A stretch of 64,000 nt of DNA from Photobacterium angustum (GTDB lineage Bacteria > Pseudomonadota > Gammaproteobacteria > Enterobacterales > Vibrionaceae): contig NZ_PYOM01000023.1 of the NCBI RefSeq assembly GCF_003026365.1, forward strand, positions 1 through 64,000, written 5' to 3'. The first letter of the stretch is position 1, and the number at the start of each line of letters is the position of its first letter. The translations under genes and the position numbers were made by a program. Positions 36,818 to 46,092 of the stretch are shown one piece after another. Under the pieces are notes generated by a model. The model ran no database searches. It was not told the origin of the DNA and was given only the letters and a program-made list of their open reading frames with translations.

Positions 36818-37810
36818 CTAATTACCTTTTACTGCCTTATTGGGTGTCCCTTTAGTGTTATCGAAAGTGACACTTTCTGCAATCTGTCTTGCTGTTGGTG
36901 GCGGAATATCGCCGACAACCGTAATTTCTTTTTTGTCTTTAACTATATTACTCAATGTTCGGCGGCCTTGACGAACAAGCTGACCGCTTAACGCATAGCT
37001 ATCAATATCAGACACATATACAGAGAAGCTAAATAAGCCATCACTATACATCCGACTTTCAACAGGACGTTCTGTCATCAAAAGACGATGGCGATCACCT
37101 GAAATTAATTTAAAGCCATCAGGTAACCATGACACTTTCCAATCAAGATTAGCTTTTTCTTGTACTGGTAATTTTACCACTTCTGGTAGTTTTACCGTTT
37201 TCAGCTTACTTAGCATTTCAGCAACTTTCGGATTAACCGCATACGAAACTGCGCGAAATTGCTCTAATAAATCACCATTTCGATCCAATAAATCAGCACG
37301 CATAACCAAATGACTTAGCTGATCAACCCATACTAAATATGAGTAACGCTCACCGTCTTTTGGTGCAATACGGATAACATCGCAAGTAACTCCCGCTTCT
37401 CGTGCGCGTCCCATTGAAATGAAATCGTAGTAATGGGCTAACTCTTGAATATTAGCCTTCATCAGCGGCATGATAGGCGCCACTATTTTTGCACTTTTTA
37501 CCGTGAATGGATCAAGACCGGGTTCAAAGTAACTAACCTCATTACCGCGTTGAATCACTTCTTGAGGTGGGCCGCTTAAGTAGAGTAAATGACTATAGCC
37601 TTGACCACCCTCTAGCGCATGTCGATAGCGCAAGGTATCAATACTGTTCTTTTTTACTCGTATGTAAGAAATTTCGTAGCTCAGCTTTTGGCTTGCCTGC
37701 TCCATTTGAAGCAACAAAGCCTCTGCCGAAGGCTTTTCAGCTTCAGCAAAGGCTTGGAGAGGCAAAAGCAAGCTGACCAATGCTATCGCACCGACCAGAA
37801 TCTTTTTCAT
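36818..37810 (-). CDS. rseB: Periplasmic sigma-E regulator RseB
   Basis: Binds the periplasmic part of RseA and shields it from DegS; releases it on sensing LPS. The 330-aa protein has a signal peptide (MKKILVGAIALVSLLLPLQAFA) and a MucB/RseB fold with YEISYIRVKK...YRHALEGGQGYSHLLYLSGP near 45-85 and PDGFKLISGDRH in the C-terminal domain. Its ATG overlaps the rseA stop as TAATG. Confidence 0.95.
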   Translation of the reverse strand: MKKILVGAIALVSLLLPLQAFAEAEKPSAEALLLQMEQASQKLSYEISYIRVKKNSIDTLRYRHALEGGQGYSHLLYLSGPPQEVIQRGNEVSYFEPGLDPFTVKSAKIVAPIMPLMKANIQELAHYYDFISMGRAREAGVTCDVIRIAPKDGERYSYLVWVDQLSHLVMRADLLDRNGDLLEQFRAVSYAVNPKVAEMLSKLKTVKLPEVVKLPVQEKANLDWKVSWLPDGFKLISGDRHRLLMTERPVESRMYSDGLFSFSVYVSDIDSYALSGQLVRQGRRTLSNIVKDKKEITVVGDIPPPTARQIAESVTFDNTKGTPNKAVKGN

Positions 37811-38466
37811 TAATCTGCCACAGAATTATGTTGTTTAAGTAAAGAGTGATCAAGGCTGCCGTCTTGCGCATTAAAACGCAACTGCAACTCATAATCTTGC
37901 AACATGGAGTTAATACGACGACGTTGCTCCATCAACTGCGCTTCAGTTGGTGCACGATCCGTATTACTTGCCATATTAGTATTTAAACTTACCGGTTCCG
38001 CTTTACCTGTAAACGGAATCGTTTGTAACACAGGCAAATCATTGTTAGTTGAACCTGATGAATTATCTTCACCATCATACTGCTGGACGCCAACTATAAC
38101 AGCTAAAGAGACACAAGCAGCAACGGCCACTTGGCCAAATTGAGTAAGCCATGCCGGTAACGTGCGCTTGGCTTTAAATGGTGTTGGTTGCTCTTCAATT
38201 GTTTGCGAAATTGGCTCTGCAACAACCGCAACGGGTGTTTCAGTATGGCCAACTGAATGGGCAGGTTCATCGTCTAACGCTAATGCGACATTCGCTGCAA
38301 TATTCCATTCTTTGCATTGCGGAGCATCACCGCGCAACACATCACCAATTAATGTGTAGTCACGCCATGTAAGCTCATCTTCTTTGTCAACAGTCAGCGC
38401 ATTAATAATGCTCTGATCTAGCTCTTCGCCATCGAGTAATGCCGAGATCTTTTCTTTATCAGCCAT
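37810..38466 (-). CDS. rseA: Anti-sigma-E factor RseA
   Basis: Inner-membrane anti-sigma factor that holds RpoE inactive until cleaved by DegS and RseP. The 218-aa protein has an N-terminal sigma-binding domain (EKISALLDGEELDQ, LTWRDYTLIGDVLRGD), a TM segment (VAVAACVSLAVIVGV near 130-145) and a periplasmic tail with the RseB-binding C-terminus. The ATG at 38466 (GGTGG upstream) gives the family start. Another ATG at 38490 overlaps the rpoE stop as TAATG and cannot be excluded. Confidence 0.93.
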   Translation of the reverse strand: MADKEKISALLDGEELDQSIINALTVDKEDELTWRDYTLIGDVLRGDAPQCKEWNIAANVALALDDEPAHSVGHTETPVAVVAEPISQTIEEQPTPFKAKRTLPAWLTQFGQVAVAACVSLAVIVGVQQYDGEDNSSGSTNNDLPVLQTIPFTGKAEPVSLNTNMASNTDRAPTEAQLMEQRRRINSMLQDYELQLRFNAQDGSLDHSLLKQHNSVAD

Positions 38467-38489
38467 TTTTTCCACCGTTGGGTGCAACA

Positions 38490-39068
38490 TTATTGCTGCA
38501 TGAGAGGACGGATACGTTTTTCAACCGCCTCACGTGCACGGAATATACGAGAGCGAACTGTACCTACTGGACATCCCATTACCTCTGCAATTTCCTCATA
38601 ACTTAGACCATCCAGTTCACGTAATGAGATTGCGGTTTTGAGATCGTCTGGTAGCGCTTCAATCGTGCTAAAAACAACCCGCTTCAATTCATCTGACAAC
38701 ATTTGGTTCTCAGGGTTCGAAATTTCTTTCAGCGCACTACCACTTTCATAGTATTCCGCATCTTCTGCATCAACATCAGATGCAGGCGGACGACGCCCCT
38801 GAGCGACTAAATAGTTTTTTGCAGTATTTACTGCAATTCGGTAGAGCCATGTATAGAAGGCACTTTCACCACGGAATGTTGGCAACGCTCGGTACGCTTT
38901 AATAAACGCTTCTTGCGCTACATCTGGTACATCACCAGAATTACTGACATAACGTGATACAAGGTTACAAACTTTGTTCTGGTATTTAATAACCAGAAGG
39001 TTGAAAGCTTGCTTATCTCCCCGCTGTACTCGCTCAATTAATACCTGATCAGTTTGCTGCTCGCTCAT
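38490..39068 (-). CDS. rpoE: RNA polymerase sigma factor RpoE (sigma-E)
   Basis: ECF sigma factor for envelope stress. The 192-aa protein has region 2 (PDVAQEAFIKAYRALPTFRG, FYTWLYRIAVNTAKNYL) and region 4 (LPDDLKTAISLRELDGLSYEEIAEVMGCPVGTVRSRIFRARE). It heads rpoE-rseABC. A sigma-E-like promoter at 39257-39285 points to autoregulation. Confidence 0.98.
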   Translation of the reverse strand: MSEQQTDQVLIERVQRGDKQAFNLLVIKYQNKVCNLVSRYVSNSGDVPDVAQEAFIKAYRALPTFRGESAFYTWLYRIAVNTAKNYLVAQGRRPPASDVDAEDAEYYESGSALKEISNPENQMLSDELKRVVFSTIEALPDDLKTAISLRELDGLSYEEIAEVMGCPVGTVRSRIFRAREAVEKRIRPLMQQ

Positions 39069-39166
39069 TCGAGCGTGTACTCCTATATCTGTCTTTACTC
39101 AATATTGCATTAGCTAAATAAAGCCACAAATACTTACGTTAAGTGCTCTATCAAAAATGCTATATC

Positions 39167-39222
39167 ATGATTTGTTCGGCGTAGTAACGCTAATAAGCCG
39201 AGTGTCACCTTAAACAAATCAT
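39167..39222 (-). other. Structured element in the rpoE leader
   Basis: A 10-bp outer stem (ATGATTTGTT 39167-39176 with its complement 39213-39222) encloses an inner CGGC/GCCG pairing (39177-39180 with 39197-39200). It lies in the roughly 180-nt leader predicted from the sigma-E-like promoter. Regulatory role unknown. Confidence 0.45.
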
Positions 39223-39256
39223 TGAGTTATGAAATATTTATGAGCATGAGCACTAC

Positions 39257-39285
39257 TTATGACCGAGGGATAATGGCAAAGTTCC
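39257..39285 (-). promoter_or_regulatory. Sigma-E-type promoter upstream of rpoE
   Basis: Minus-strand GGAACTT (39285-39279), a 15-nt spacer and GTCATAA (39263-39257). GGAACTT is the sigma-E -35 consensus; the -10 departs from GTCTGA. Position and direction fit autoregulation of rpoE. Confidence 0.6.
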
Positions 39286-39636
39286 TACGTCCATTAAATA
39301 ATTTCGGCTTATTATGTTTATTTTTATATCACTGTGATCTATGCACGGTGTATTAAGTGAACACTATCTTACCTTAATTCACGATACTAACGGGCTTTTC
39401 AGCGTGAAAAAAGCAAAATTAATAACAAGTTTTAGGATTATTACATAATATAACTTTTTTATTATTCACCTTTAATCGTCATTAATTCATGCGTTGACGC
39501 TAGGTATAAAAATTGTCATGCGATATATTTGAATACTTAATCGTCTACAAAACTTATTTGTCGTACAATTTTTTATGCTAATTTGACGTGAATTTGTTAG
39601 GATATGGGCAGATAACAAAAGGATATGAGATCTCGT

Positions 39637-41247
39637 ATGAATCAGGTTCATCAACATAATTGCGATGTATTAGTTATTGGCAGTGGCGCAGCTGGTCTTT
39701 CATTAGCCTTACACCTTTCATCATCTGCCAATGTTACTGTGTTATGTAAAGGGCCTCTTAGTGAAGGCTCAACCTATTATGCTCAAGGTGGGATAGCGGC
39801 GGTATTTGATGAGTCTGACAGTATTGACTCTCATGTTGAAGATACCCTTATTGCTGGCTCTCATTTATGTGATGAAGACGTTGTTCGTTTTATTGCCGAG
39901 AATGCTAAAGAATGTGTTCAGTGGTTGATTGATGGCGGCGTACCGTTTGATCGTGAAGAATCAGATCAAGAAGGGAACCCTCGCTATCACCTTACGTTAG
40001 AAGGTGGTCATAGCCACCGCCGCGTATTACATGCCGCTGATGCAACAGGCATGGCAATGCAGACATCACTTCAAGATCAAGCCCGTAATCATCCCAATAT
40101 TACCATTTTAGAACGTCATAATGCGCTCGATTTAATCACCGAAAAAAAGCTGAATCCAAATACCGAATCAAATCGCGTATTAGGCGCTTATGTGTGGAAT
40201 CGTGATAAAGAAATGGTAGAAACACTGGGGGCTAAGTTCGTTATTCTAGCCACAGGTGGGGCTTCAAAAGTCTATCAATATACCTCGAACCCAGACGTTT
40301 CTTCCGGAGATGGTATCGCAATGGCGTGGCGCGCGGGTTGTCGTGTAGCAAACCTTGAGTTCAATCAGTTTCACCCAACCTGTTTATTCCACCCTGAAGC
40401 CCAGACCTTCTTACTAACAGAAGCACTGCGCGGAGAAGGGGCTTATTTACGTCGCCCTGATGGCTCTCGTTTTATGCCGGAATTTGATGAACGTGCAGAG
40501 CTCGCGCCTCGTGATATTGTTGCCCGTGCCATCGACTATGAAATGAAACGTTTAGGCGCTGACTGCATGTACCTTGATATCAGTCATAAGCCAGCAGACT
40601 TTGTTAAAAAACACTTCCCAATGATTGATGAAAAGCTACAAAGCTACGGCATTGATATCACGAAAGAGCCTATTCCTATTGTTCCAGCCGCCCACTATAC
40701 CTGTGGTGGCGTTATGGTTGATAAAAAGGGTAAAACGGATATTGATGGCTTATATGCGATAGGTGAAGTGAGTTACACCGGCTTGCATGGTGCTAACCGT
40801 ATGGCATCAAATTCACTGTTAGAGTGTGTGGTTTATGCTTGGTCTGCAGCCAAAGATATTCAGGCTAAAATGGATACAATTGCCGTTCCACCAGCTTTAC
40901 CAATATGGGATGAAAGTAAAGTTAGCAACTCGGATGAAGAAGTCGTTATCCAACATAACTGGCACGAATTACGTTTATTTATGTGGGATTATGTCGGTAT
41001 TGTCCGTTCAACAAAACGACTTGAACGTGCCATGCACCGAATAGAGTTACTGAAAAATGAAATTACCGAGTATTACAGTAATTTCCGTGTTTCAAACAAT
41101 TTAATTGAACTGCGTAACCTTGTATTAGTTGCCGAGCTCATCATTCGTTGTGCTATTGAACGAAAAGAAAGTCGAGGTCTTCATTACACCTTGGATTACC
41201 CAGAATTAGACGATAACGCACAACCCACGGTTTTAACCCCGAAATAA
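39637..41247 (+). CDS. nadB: L-aspartate oxidase
   Basis: Oxidises L-aspartate to iminoaspartate, the first step of de novo NAD synthesis. The 536-aa FAD enzyme has the dinucleotide fold CDVLVIGSGAAGLSLAL near 7-23, STYYAQGGIAAV near 46, the active-site HRRVLHAADATG near 128, and GLHGANRMASNSLLECVVY near 380. The ATG at 39637 gives MNQVHQHNCDVL, matching the E. coli start; the ATG at 39625 lies too close to AAAAGGAT. Divergent from rpoE, as in relatives. Confidence 0.96.
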   Translation: MNQVHQHNCDVLVIGSGAAGLSLALHLSSSANVTVLCKGPLSEGSTYYAQGGIAAVFDESDSIDSHVEDTLIAGSHLCDEDVVRFIAENAKECVQWLIDGGVPFDREESDQEGNPRYHLTLEGGHSHRRVLHAADATGMAMQTSLQDQARNHPNITILERHNALDLITEKKLNPNTESNRVLGAYVWNRDKEMVETLGAKFVILATGGASKVYQYTSNPDVSSGDGIAMAWRAGCRVANLEFNQFHPTCLFHPEAQTFLLTEALRGEGAYLRRPDGSRFMPEFDERAELAPRDIVARAIDYEMKRLGADCMYLDISHKPADFVKKHFPMIDEKLQSYGIDITKEPIPIVPAAHYTCGGVMVDKKGKTDIDGLYAIGEVSYTGLHGANRMASNSLLECVVYAWSAAKDIQAKMDTIAVPPALPIWDESKVSNSDEEVVIQHNWHELRLFMWDYVGIVRSTKRLERAMHRIELLKNEITEYYSNFRVSNNLIELRNLVLVAELIIRCAIERKESRGLHYTLDYPELDDNAQPTVLTPK

Positions 41248-41280
41248 ATCGTCAATATCATCCACGCAGACAAAAACATA

Positions 41281-41311
41281 AAAAGTCCCGATCAAGTATC
41301 GGGATTTTTTG
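41281..41311 (+). terminator. Rho-independent terminator of nadB
   Basis: Stem TCCCGAT/ATCGGGA with a 5-nt loop followed by a T-run, 34 nt past the nadB stop. Confidence 0.88.
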
Positions 41312-41357
41312 TATATCCCAATAACATAAACCTCTGATCTAAAAATAACTATTCATG

Positions 41358-41774
41358 CTAACGAGGTGAAAAATACAAATACGTAAACATTTTTAAATGG
41401 CGATAATGACGTTCGGACAAACTATCACGCCAGACAATAATCCAACGATGAGATAACCCTTCCACTTTAAAAATGATCAACCAACGGGTTAACGGACGTA
41501 TATGACTCACGCTACCTAGTTGCTGTTGATAATACACCTCACCATCAGAAGAAAGTCGAAAACGCCCTTGTAATCGATAACTGTATATCGCCGAATTAAG
41601 GTATTCGTCATACAGCTTCTCACACATAATCAAAGCAATAGGAAGAATAAGTAATGAACTTGAGAATAAGAGGAATATAGCCACACACAGGTAAGCTACC
41701 GTTAATGTGGCTATCTGTAATTTAGATGGGAATAAATAAAGATCAGCGTAATTTACTGTTGTTGTGAGCAACAA
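41358..41774 (-). CDS. ygfX: YgfX/CptA family inner-membrane protein
   Basis: A small membrane protein always found with SdhE; in E. coli it has been reported as a toxin-like inhibitor of FtsZ/MreB. The 138-aa product has two adjacent hydrophobic segments (IATLTVAYLCVAIFLLFSSSLLILPIALIM near 21-50) and a soluble C-terminus with LTRWLIIFKVEG and WIIVWRDSL. The start is a TTG at 41774 inside the last codons of sdhE, with GGTGG upstream; no ATG is available in the N-terminal part. Overlap with sdhE is 32 nt. Confidence 0.82.
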   Translation of the reverse strand: MLLTTTVNYADLYLFPSKLQIATLTVAYLCVAIFLLFSSSLLILPIALIMCEKLYDEYLNSAIYSYRLQGRFRLSSDGEVYYQQQLGSVSHIRPLTRWLIIFKVEGLSHRWIIVWRDSLSERHYRHLKMFTYLYFSPR

Positions 41775-42003
41775 TCATATCCACCATATTCGCATGAGCT
41801 TCATTTTCACTGCGGCCGTGTTTCATCACCCATGTAAAAAGATCAGGATCATCACACGTTAATAGATTAATAAAGTCTTGCTGCTGTTGCTCTGATAGTT
41901 CATCAAAACGCTCTTCAAAGAACGGCATAATAATCACATCTAACTCTAGCATTCCACGTCGGCATGCCCATTTAACTCGTGCTTTATCTTCCGCGCTTAA
42001 CAT
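41743..42003 (-). CDS. sdhE: FAD assembly factor SdhE
   Basis: Promotes covalent attachment of FAD to SdhA and FrdA. The 86-aa protein carries the signature RRGMLELDVIIMPF near 15-28, where the RGM core is needed for activity, and FINLLTCDDPDLFTWV near 43-58. It is followed by overlapping ygfX, an arrangement conserved across gammaproteobacteria, and is divergent from ygfZ. Confidence 0.94.
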   Translation of the reverse strand: MLSAEDKARVKWACRRGMLELDVIIMPFFEERFDELSEQQQQDFINLLTCDDPDLFTWVMKHGRSENEAHANMVDMIVAHNNSKLR

Positions 42004-42259
42004 ATTTAACCTCGATAACTAGAACTAAAAACCTATTTAATGCTGTAGATTTAAAACAAAGAGAAACAGCTATTTATAGTAGCAGTGACATCACTTCCCG
42101 ACCATGCGCTTAAACAAGCAATCATTAAAGATGAGACATTAAAACAATAAATCCCCTCTCTAGGGCTCTTGCTTGATTCCCACAGCGAGACGATGGTTAA
42201 TTATTTTATTTACTTGGTATACCATGTCGTAATAATGACAACATTCTGTGGACAGAGAT

Positions 42260-43243
42260 ATGAGTACTTGGTCAACAAATCTAACGTTTTCCCCCCTTGC
42301 TTTATCATCGCAAGATCCTCTTCCTGCTTTAGCATTAAGTAAGCTTGATGACTGGGGAATGGTCACGTTAATTGGTGCCGACAGTAAAGCCTATTTACAA
42401 GGTCAGTTAACGTGTGATCTTGTATCACTAGAAGCAAGTAAATCAACATTAGCAGCACATTGTGATGCAAAAGGTAAAATGCGTACTGTGATGCGTATTT
42501 TTCATATCGACAATGGCTATGGTTACCTTCAACGCCAAACTGTCATGGCAACCCAGATCCCTGAGCTAAAAAAATACGCTGTTTTCTCTAAAACCGACAT
42601 CAATCAATCAACTGACATAGTATTAGGTCTTAGTGGTGAACAAGCTCAAAGCGCGATTGATAACTACTTTACAGGTAGTGATGATGTCCGTCATAACGAC
42701 ACAGCAACTGCGGTAAAAGTAGATAACTTACGTTGGTTTATTATCACACCAATAGAGCATGCTGAAACGGTTGCTCAACACTTTGCGGCTAACGCGACGC
42801 TAACCGATACTGCGTTGTGGAACTTATACGATATTAAAGCAGCGCTCCCCCGTGTTGAAGCAGCAACTGAACTTGAATTTATTCCACAAGCGATGAACCT
42901 TCAGGCCGTTAACGGTATTAGCTTTAAAAAAGGGTGTTACACAGGTCAAGAAACGGTTGCCCGTGCAAAATACCGTGGTATTAACAAACGCGCGATGTAT
43001 ATCGTGAGCGGTGGATCCACACAGTGCCCACAAGCAGGTGATGCACTTGAACGTAGCGTCGGTGAAAACTGGCGTAAAGGTGGAACGGTTATCACTGGCT
43101 ACCAATTTAATGATCAACAATCGTTAGCTTTAGTCGTATTACCAAACGATCTCGATGACGATGCACAATTTCGATTTGCATCACAAGCTGATGCCATCTG
43201 GGAAAAACATCCATTACCCTACGCTTTAGATGATGACGCATAA
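42260..43243 (+). CDS. ygfZ: Folate-dependent Fe-S/tRNA-modifying protein YgfZ
   Basis: Tetrahydrofolate-binding protein related to GcvT that supports Fe-S enzymes such as MiaB. The 327-aa protein has MVTLIGADSKAYLQGQLTCDL near 33-53 and the diagnostic KGCYTGQE near 223-230, whose Cys is essential in E. coli. The ATG at 42260 has GGA 8 nt upstream; a GTG four codons earlier is less likely. It overlaps the next gene by 14 nt. Confidence 0.94.
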   Translation: MSTWSTNLTFSPLALSSQDPLPALALSKLDDWGMVTLIGADSKAYLQGQLTCDLVSLEASKSTLAAHCDAKGKMRTVMRIFHIDNGYGYLQRQTVMATQIPELKKYAVFSKTDINQSTDIVLGLSGEQAQSAIDNYFTGSDDVRHNDTATAVKVDNLRWFIITPIEHAETVAQHFAANATLTDTALWNLYDIKAALPRVEAATELEFIPQAMNLQAVNGISFKKGCYTGQETVARAKYRGINKRAMYIVSGGSTQCPQAGDALERSVGENWRKGGTVITGYQFNDQQSLALVVLPNDLDDDAQFRFASQADAIWEKHPLPYALDDDA

Positions 43244-43712
43244 TTCTATCGATACTGCTGTTACCCGTTTTCTTGAAGAAGAAGGGGTTGATTTCCGTCT
43301 TCTTCATCACAGCAAGCCAGCAAAAACCATTGAAGAAGCAGCCCAAGAACGTGGTGTTGACCCAAAGCAACTGGTCAAATCCATTTTGCTCAAAGATATG
43401 GCAGGGTTTCATGTTTTGGCCTGTGTACCTGGGCCGAATGCTGTTGATCCTAAGAAAGTCCGTGAGCTATTTGGTTGTCGTCGTATGACCTGTGCTGATG
43501 CTTCTGATGTTGAAAAAATCACAGGTTTGGTCATTGGTACTGTTGCGCCATTAGGCTTGAAACGCCCATTACCTATTATTTTCGATCATCAAATAGAGCA
43601 ACATACTAAAGTGAACATTAGTAGCGGCGATCGTATGGCAGGGCTTGAGTTAGCTACCGATGATTTAGTGATTTTATGCGATCCTATGTTTGGTGATATC
43701 AGCCGAGACTAA
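43230..43712 (+). CDS. YbaK/ProX-type aminoacyl-tRNA deacylase
   Basis: A trans-editing family enzyme that clears mischarged tRNA. The 160-aa protein has HSKPAKTIEEAAQERGVDPKQLVKSILL, with the conserved Lys that positions the substrate, and VIGTVAPLGLKRPLPIIFD followed by NISSGDRMAGLELATDDL. It resembles the YeaK/ProXp group rather than classical YbaK, but the exact substrate is uncertain. Coupled to ygfZ by overlap. Confidence 0.85.
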   Translation: MMTHNSIDTAVTRFLEEEGVDFRLLHHSKPAKTIEEAAQERGVDPKQLVKSILLKDMAGFHVLACVPGPNAVDPKKVRELFGCRRMTCADASDVEKITGLVIGTVAPLGLKRPLPIIFDHQIEQHTKVNISSGDRMAGLELATDDLVILCDPMFGDISRD

Positions 43713-43725
43713 CCCATTAAGAAGT

Positions 43726-43752
43726 AAAGCCCCTAAAATAAGGGGCTTTAAT
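43726..43752. terminator. Terminator between the YbaK-family gene and the patatin gene
   Basis: A 9-bp stem AAAGCCCCT/AGGGGCTTT with a 6-nt loop lies between two convergent genes. The following tract is only moderately T-rich on either side. Confidence 0.7.
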
Positions 43753-43766
43753 TTAGTTCTAACAAA

Positions 43767-44897
43767 TTAACTGGCCTTACTTATCTCATCACCTTCTACC
43801 CATCCGCCGTGTTCTTGGCGTGGGTGATAATGCGTTGGTAATTTTTTACTTCTTTGCGTCCATGGCGATTCTTTAATGGCTTTCGTCATATCTTCATAGC
43901 CAGCCTCTCGGCGTAAACGAATAGAGCGACGTGAGAATTCTGCGTCACTTAATGGAATATGACCTTTCAGTGGATCAAAGGTAATATGAACTATATCAAT
44001 ATGTCTGCCTACTTTTAGTGACACCACATCAGGCACTTGCTCACTATCAACGACACCTTTTGAATGCTCTAAAATATGATCAAGATTACGCTTTGCTACG
44101 AGCGCTTCAATATGATCACAAGAACGACTCGCGTACTGGATCTCTTTTTCACGCCATAACACTTCACTCATGGTTTGTGGTAACTCACCTTTCGCATTCC
44201 ATAAATCAACCATAAAGACGAGTAAGTCTTCATCTTTTTCAGCTAAATCTAAAATGCCATTGATTGGTGAATTTGAAACGCACCCGCCATCCCAATAATG
44301 ATCATCACCAATTTTGGTGGCAGGAAAACCCGGTGGTAAAGATCCACTAGCAACAGCATGAGCTGGCTGTAATGGCTGTGTCTGGCTATCAAAAAATACC
44401 AACTCCCCCTTGGTGACACTTGTTGCGCCAACAGTTAAACGGGCTTTCTGGTGATTAATAATAGAGAAATCAGACAGGTCATCGATAGTTGAAAATAACG
44501 GGCTAGTATCATAAAAGCTGGTTGCTGATTCACCTGGCAATGACAGCCATGGATTAATAATACGTGGCACAAAAAAGCCAGGTTGGCCCATTATTAATGC
44601 TTGAGATGCACTAAAGGTATTAAACATCGGTGCCATTGATGGTAATAAATCAACATCAGTTTCTGGTCTTGAGATACGATCCCAAAAATCAGTCAATTTA
44701 TTTAAACGATCTTCAGGTTTATTGCCAGCCAAGATGGCACTATTCAACGCGCCGATAGAAATGCCAGCAAACCAGTCTGGTGTGTATCCCGCTTCTTCCA
44801 GTGCTTGATACGCGCCAATATGATAAGCACCTAATGCACCGCCACCTTGTAGAACAAGGCAAACCTTTGGTTTTTTCTTAGTACGTGTTCTAGCCAT
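43767..44897 (-). CDS. Patatin-like phospholipase (DUF3734 type)
   Basis: A predicted Ser-Asp dyad acyl hydrolase. The 376-aa protein has the oxyanion loop LQGGGALGAYHIGAYQAL near 16-33, the nucleophile motif GISIGALNSA near 44-53 (GxSxG), and the catalytic Asp in YWDGGCVSNSPI near 200. The C-terminal part with SLKVGRHIDIVHITFDP and a YHPRQEHGGWVEGD tail is typical of DUF3734 patatins. No signal peptide is seen. AAGGGA precedes the ATG. It is divergent from a LysR gene, which may control it. Confidence 0.88.
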   Translation of the reverse strand: MARTRTKKKPKVCLVLQGGGALGAYHIGAYQALEEAGYTPDWFAGISIGALNSAILAGNKPEDRLNKLTDFWDRISRPETDVDLLPSMAPMFNTFSASQALIMGQPGFFVPRIINPWLSLPGESATSFYDTSPLFSTIDDLSDFSIINHQKARLTVGATSVTKGELVFFDSQTQPLQPAHAVASGSLPPGFPATKIGDDHYWDGGCVSNSPINGILDLAEKDEDLLVFMVDLWNAKGELPQTMSEVLWREKEIQYASRSCDHIEALVAKRNLDHILEHSKGVVDSEQVPDVVSLKVGRHIDIVHITFDPLKGHIPLSDAEFSRRSIRLRREAGYEDMTKAIKESPWTQRSKKLPTHYHPRQEHGGWVEGDEISKAS

Positions 44898-45016
44898 TAT
44901 AATCCCTTTTTATCTTATAAGTCCGAGTATTACTCTACAGATTAAAAAGGCACCAGCTTGATAAAAAAACAGATAGTCGATATAAAACAAGGCGAATTCA
45001 CAAGCTGTTTTTTATC

Positions 45017-45051
45017 AATTGCAATCTATTTCATATTTTACTATTGCAATT
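45017..45051. repeat. Paired ATTGCAAT palindromes in the patatin-LysR divergent region
   Basis: AATTGCAAT at 45017-45025 and ATTGCAATT at 45043-45051 form an inverted repeat with a 17-bp gap, about 26 bp from site to site. This is a good candidate for the operator of the adjacent LysR regulator. Confidence 0.5.
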
Positions 45052-45127
45052 AGCACTCTTTGATACTCGCTCTTTTATTGTGCCAATTTCGCTTATTAAT
45101 GTTATTTCTTACTAGGTATTCCACACT

Positions 45128-46084
45128 ATGTCTGTTTCTCCTTCACATAAAAAAGATATCAACTGGCGTGGGGTTGATCTCAACCTACTGATCTCCTTTT
45201 CCGCTCTATTGGAAACACAAAGTGTTACGAAGGCTGCAAACAAACTTGCGATTGGACAATCTGCCATGAGTCATAATTTGTCTCGTTTAAGACAACTCCT
45301 TGACGATCCTTTATTTGAACGTCAAGGACACAATATGATCCCAACCCAAAAAGCGTTAGAGCTCTCGGTCACTGTCGAAAAAATTCTAAACTTAATCACT
45401 AGAGAGTTATTACAACCGAGTACATTTGAGCCAGAGCTGTTCACTGGAACGTTTAAAATAGGCCTAACCGACTACGCAGAGTTACTCTTCGCACCCGCCA
45501 TTTTTGATGCCATTCATACTTGCTCACCACATAGTCATCTCAGCTTCTTTAATGTCGATCGTCATAACTATCAAACCGTTTTTAATGATCAACGATTAGA
45601 TTTAGTGATTGGCTCAATGACCAATATAGGCAAAGACATTAGTAGTCAATATTTATATACCGAAGATCATGTTTGTTTATTCGATAGTAAAGCAACCGGA
45701 CTCAATGCCCCTATCACCATAGAACAATATAGTGCGCATCCGCATGCTTTAGTTTCACCAGATGGACAACTCATTACACAAGTTGATGAGCAACTAAAAA
45801 ATCATGCATTACAACGTCAAGTCGCGGTAGGTTCACGTAACTTTTTGACCATCCGTCATTTACTCAAAGGAAGGGATTTACTGTGTGTGGTTTCTCGCTT
45901 AATGGCACAATTAGATCTGTTTCATGACGATTTAACCCAATGTCCAACCCCTGTCGATATTGCAGATTTCGATATTCGTTTATTATGGTTACATCGCAAT
46001 GGTACTCACCCGCGTAATGAGTGGCTACGTCAACGGGTTGCCAGTACGGTTATCGAACAGGTAAAACAACTCCAGAAACAATAA
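45128..46084 (+). CDS. LysR-family transcriptional regulator
   Basis: A 318-aa regulator with an N-terminal winged HTH (LLISFSALLETQSVTKAANKLAIGQSAMSHNLSRLRQLLDDPLFERQGHNMIPT near 20-75) and a periplasmic-binding-fold effector domain. The target is unknown; the divergent patatin gene is the natural first guess. The closest named subgroup by eye is the LeuO/NodD class. Confidence 0.9.
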   Translation: MSVSPSHKKDINWRGVDLNLLISFSALLETQSVTKAANKLAIGQSAMSHNLSRLRQLLDDPLFERQGHNMIPTQKALELSVTVEKILNLITRELLQPSTFEPELFTGTFKIGLTDYAELLFAPAIFDAIHTCSPHSHLSFFNVDRHNYQTVFNDQRLDLVIGSMTNIGKDISSQYLYTEDHVCLFDSKATGLNAPITIEQYSAHPHALVSPDGQLITQVDEQLKNHALQRQVAVGSRNFLTIRHLLKGRDLLCVVSRLMAQLDLFHDDLTQCPTPVDIADFDIRLLWLHRNGTHPRNEWLRQRVASTVIEQVKQLQKQ

Positions 46085-46092
46085 CGGATAAT

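Larger units (their letters stand above)
39069..39636. other. rpoE-nadB divergent intergenic region
   Basis: 568 bases without a gene. The left part is the rpoE leader and its sigma-E-like promoter. The right part is AT-rich and must carry the nadB promoter; TTGTCA at 39513-39518 with a CTTAAT about 17 nt on is a possible core, not a firm one. Confidence 0.4.
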
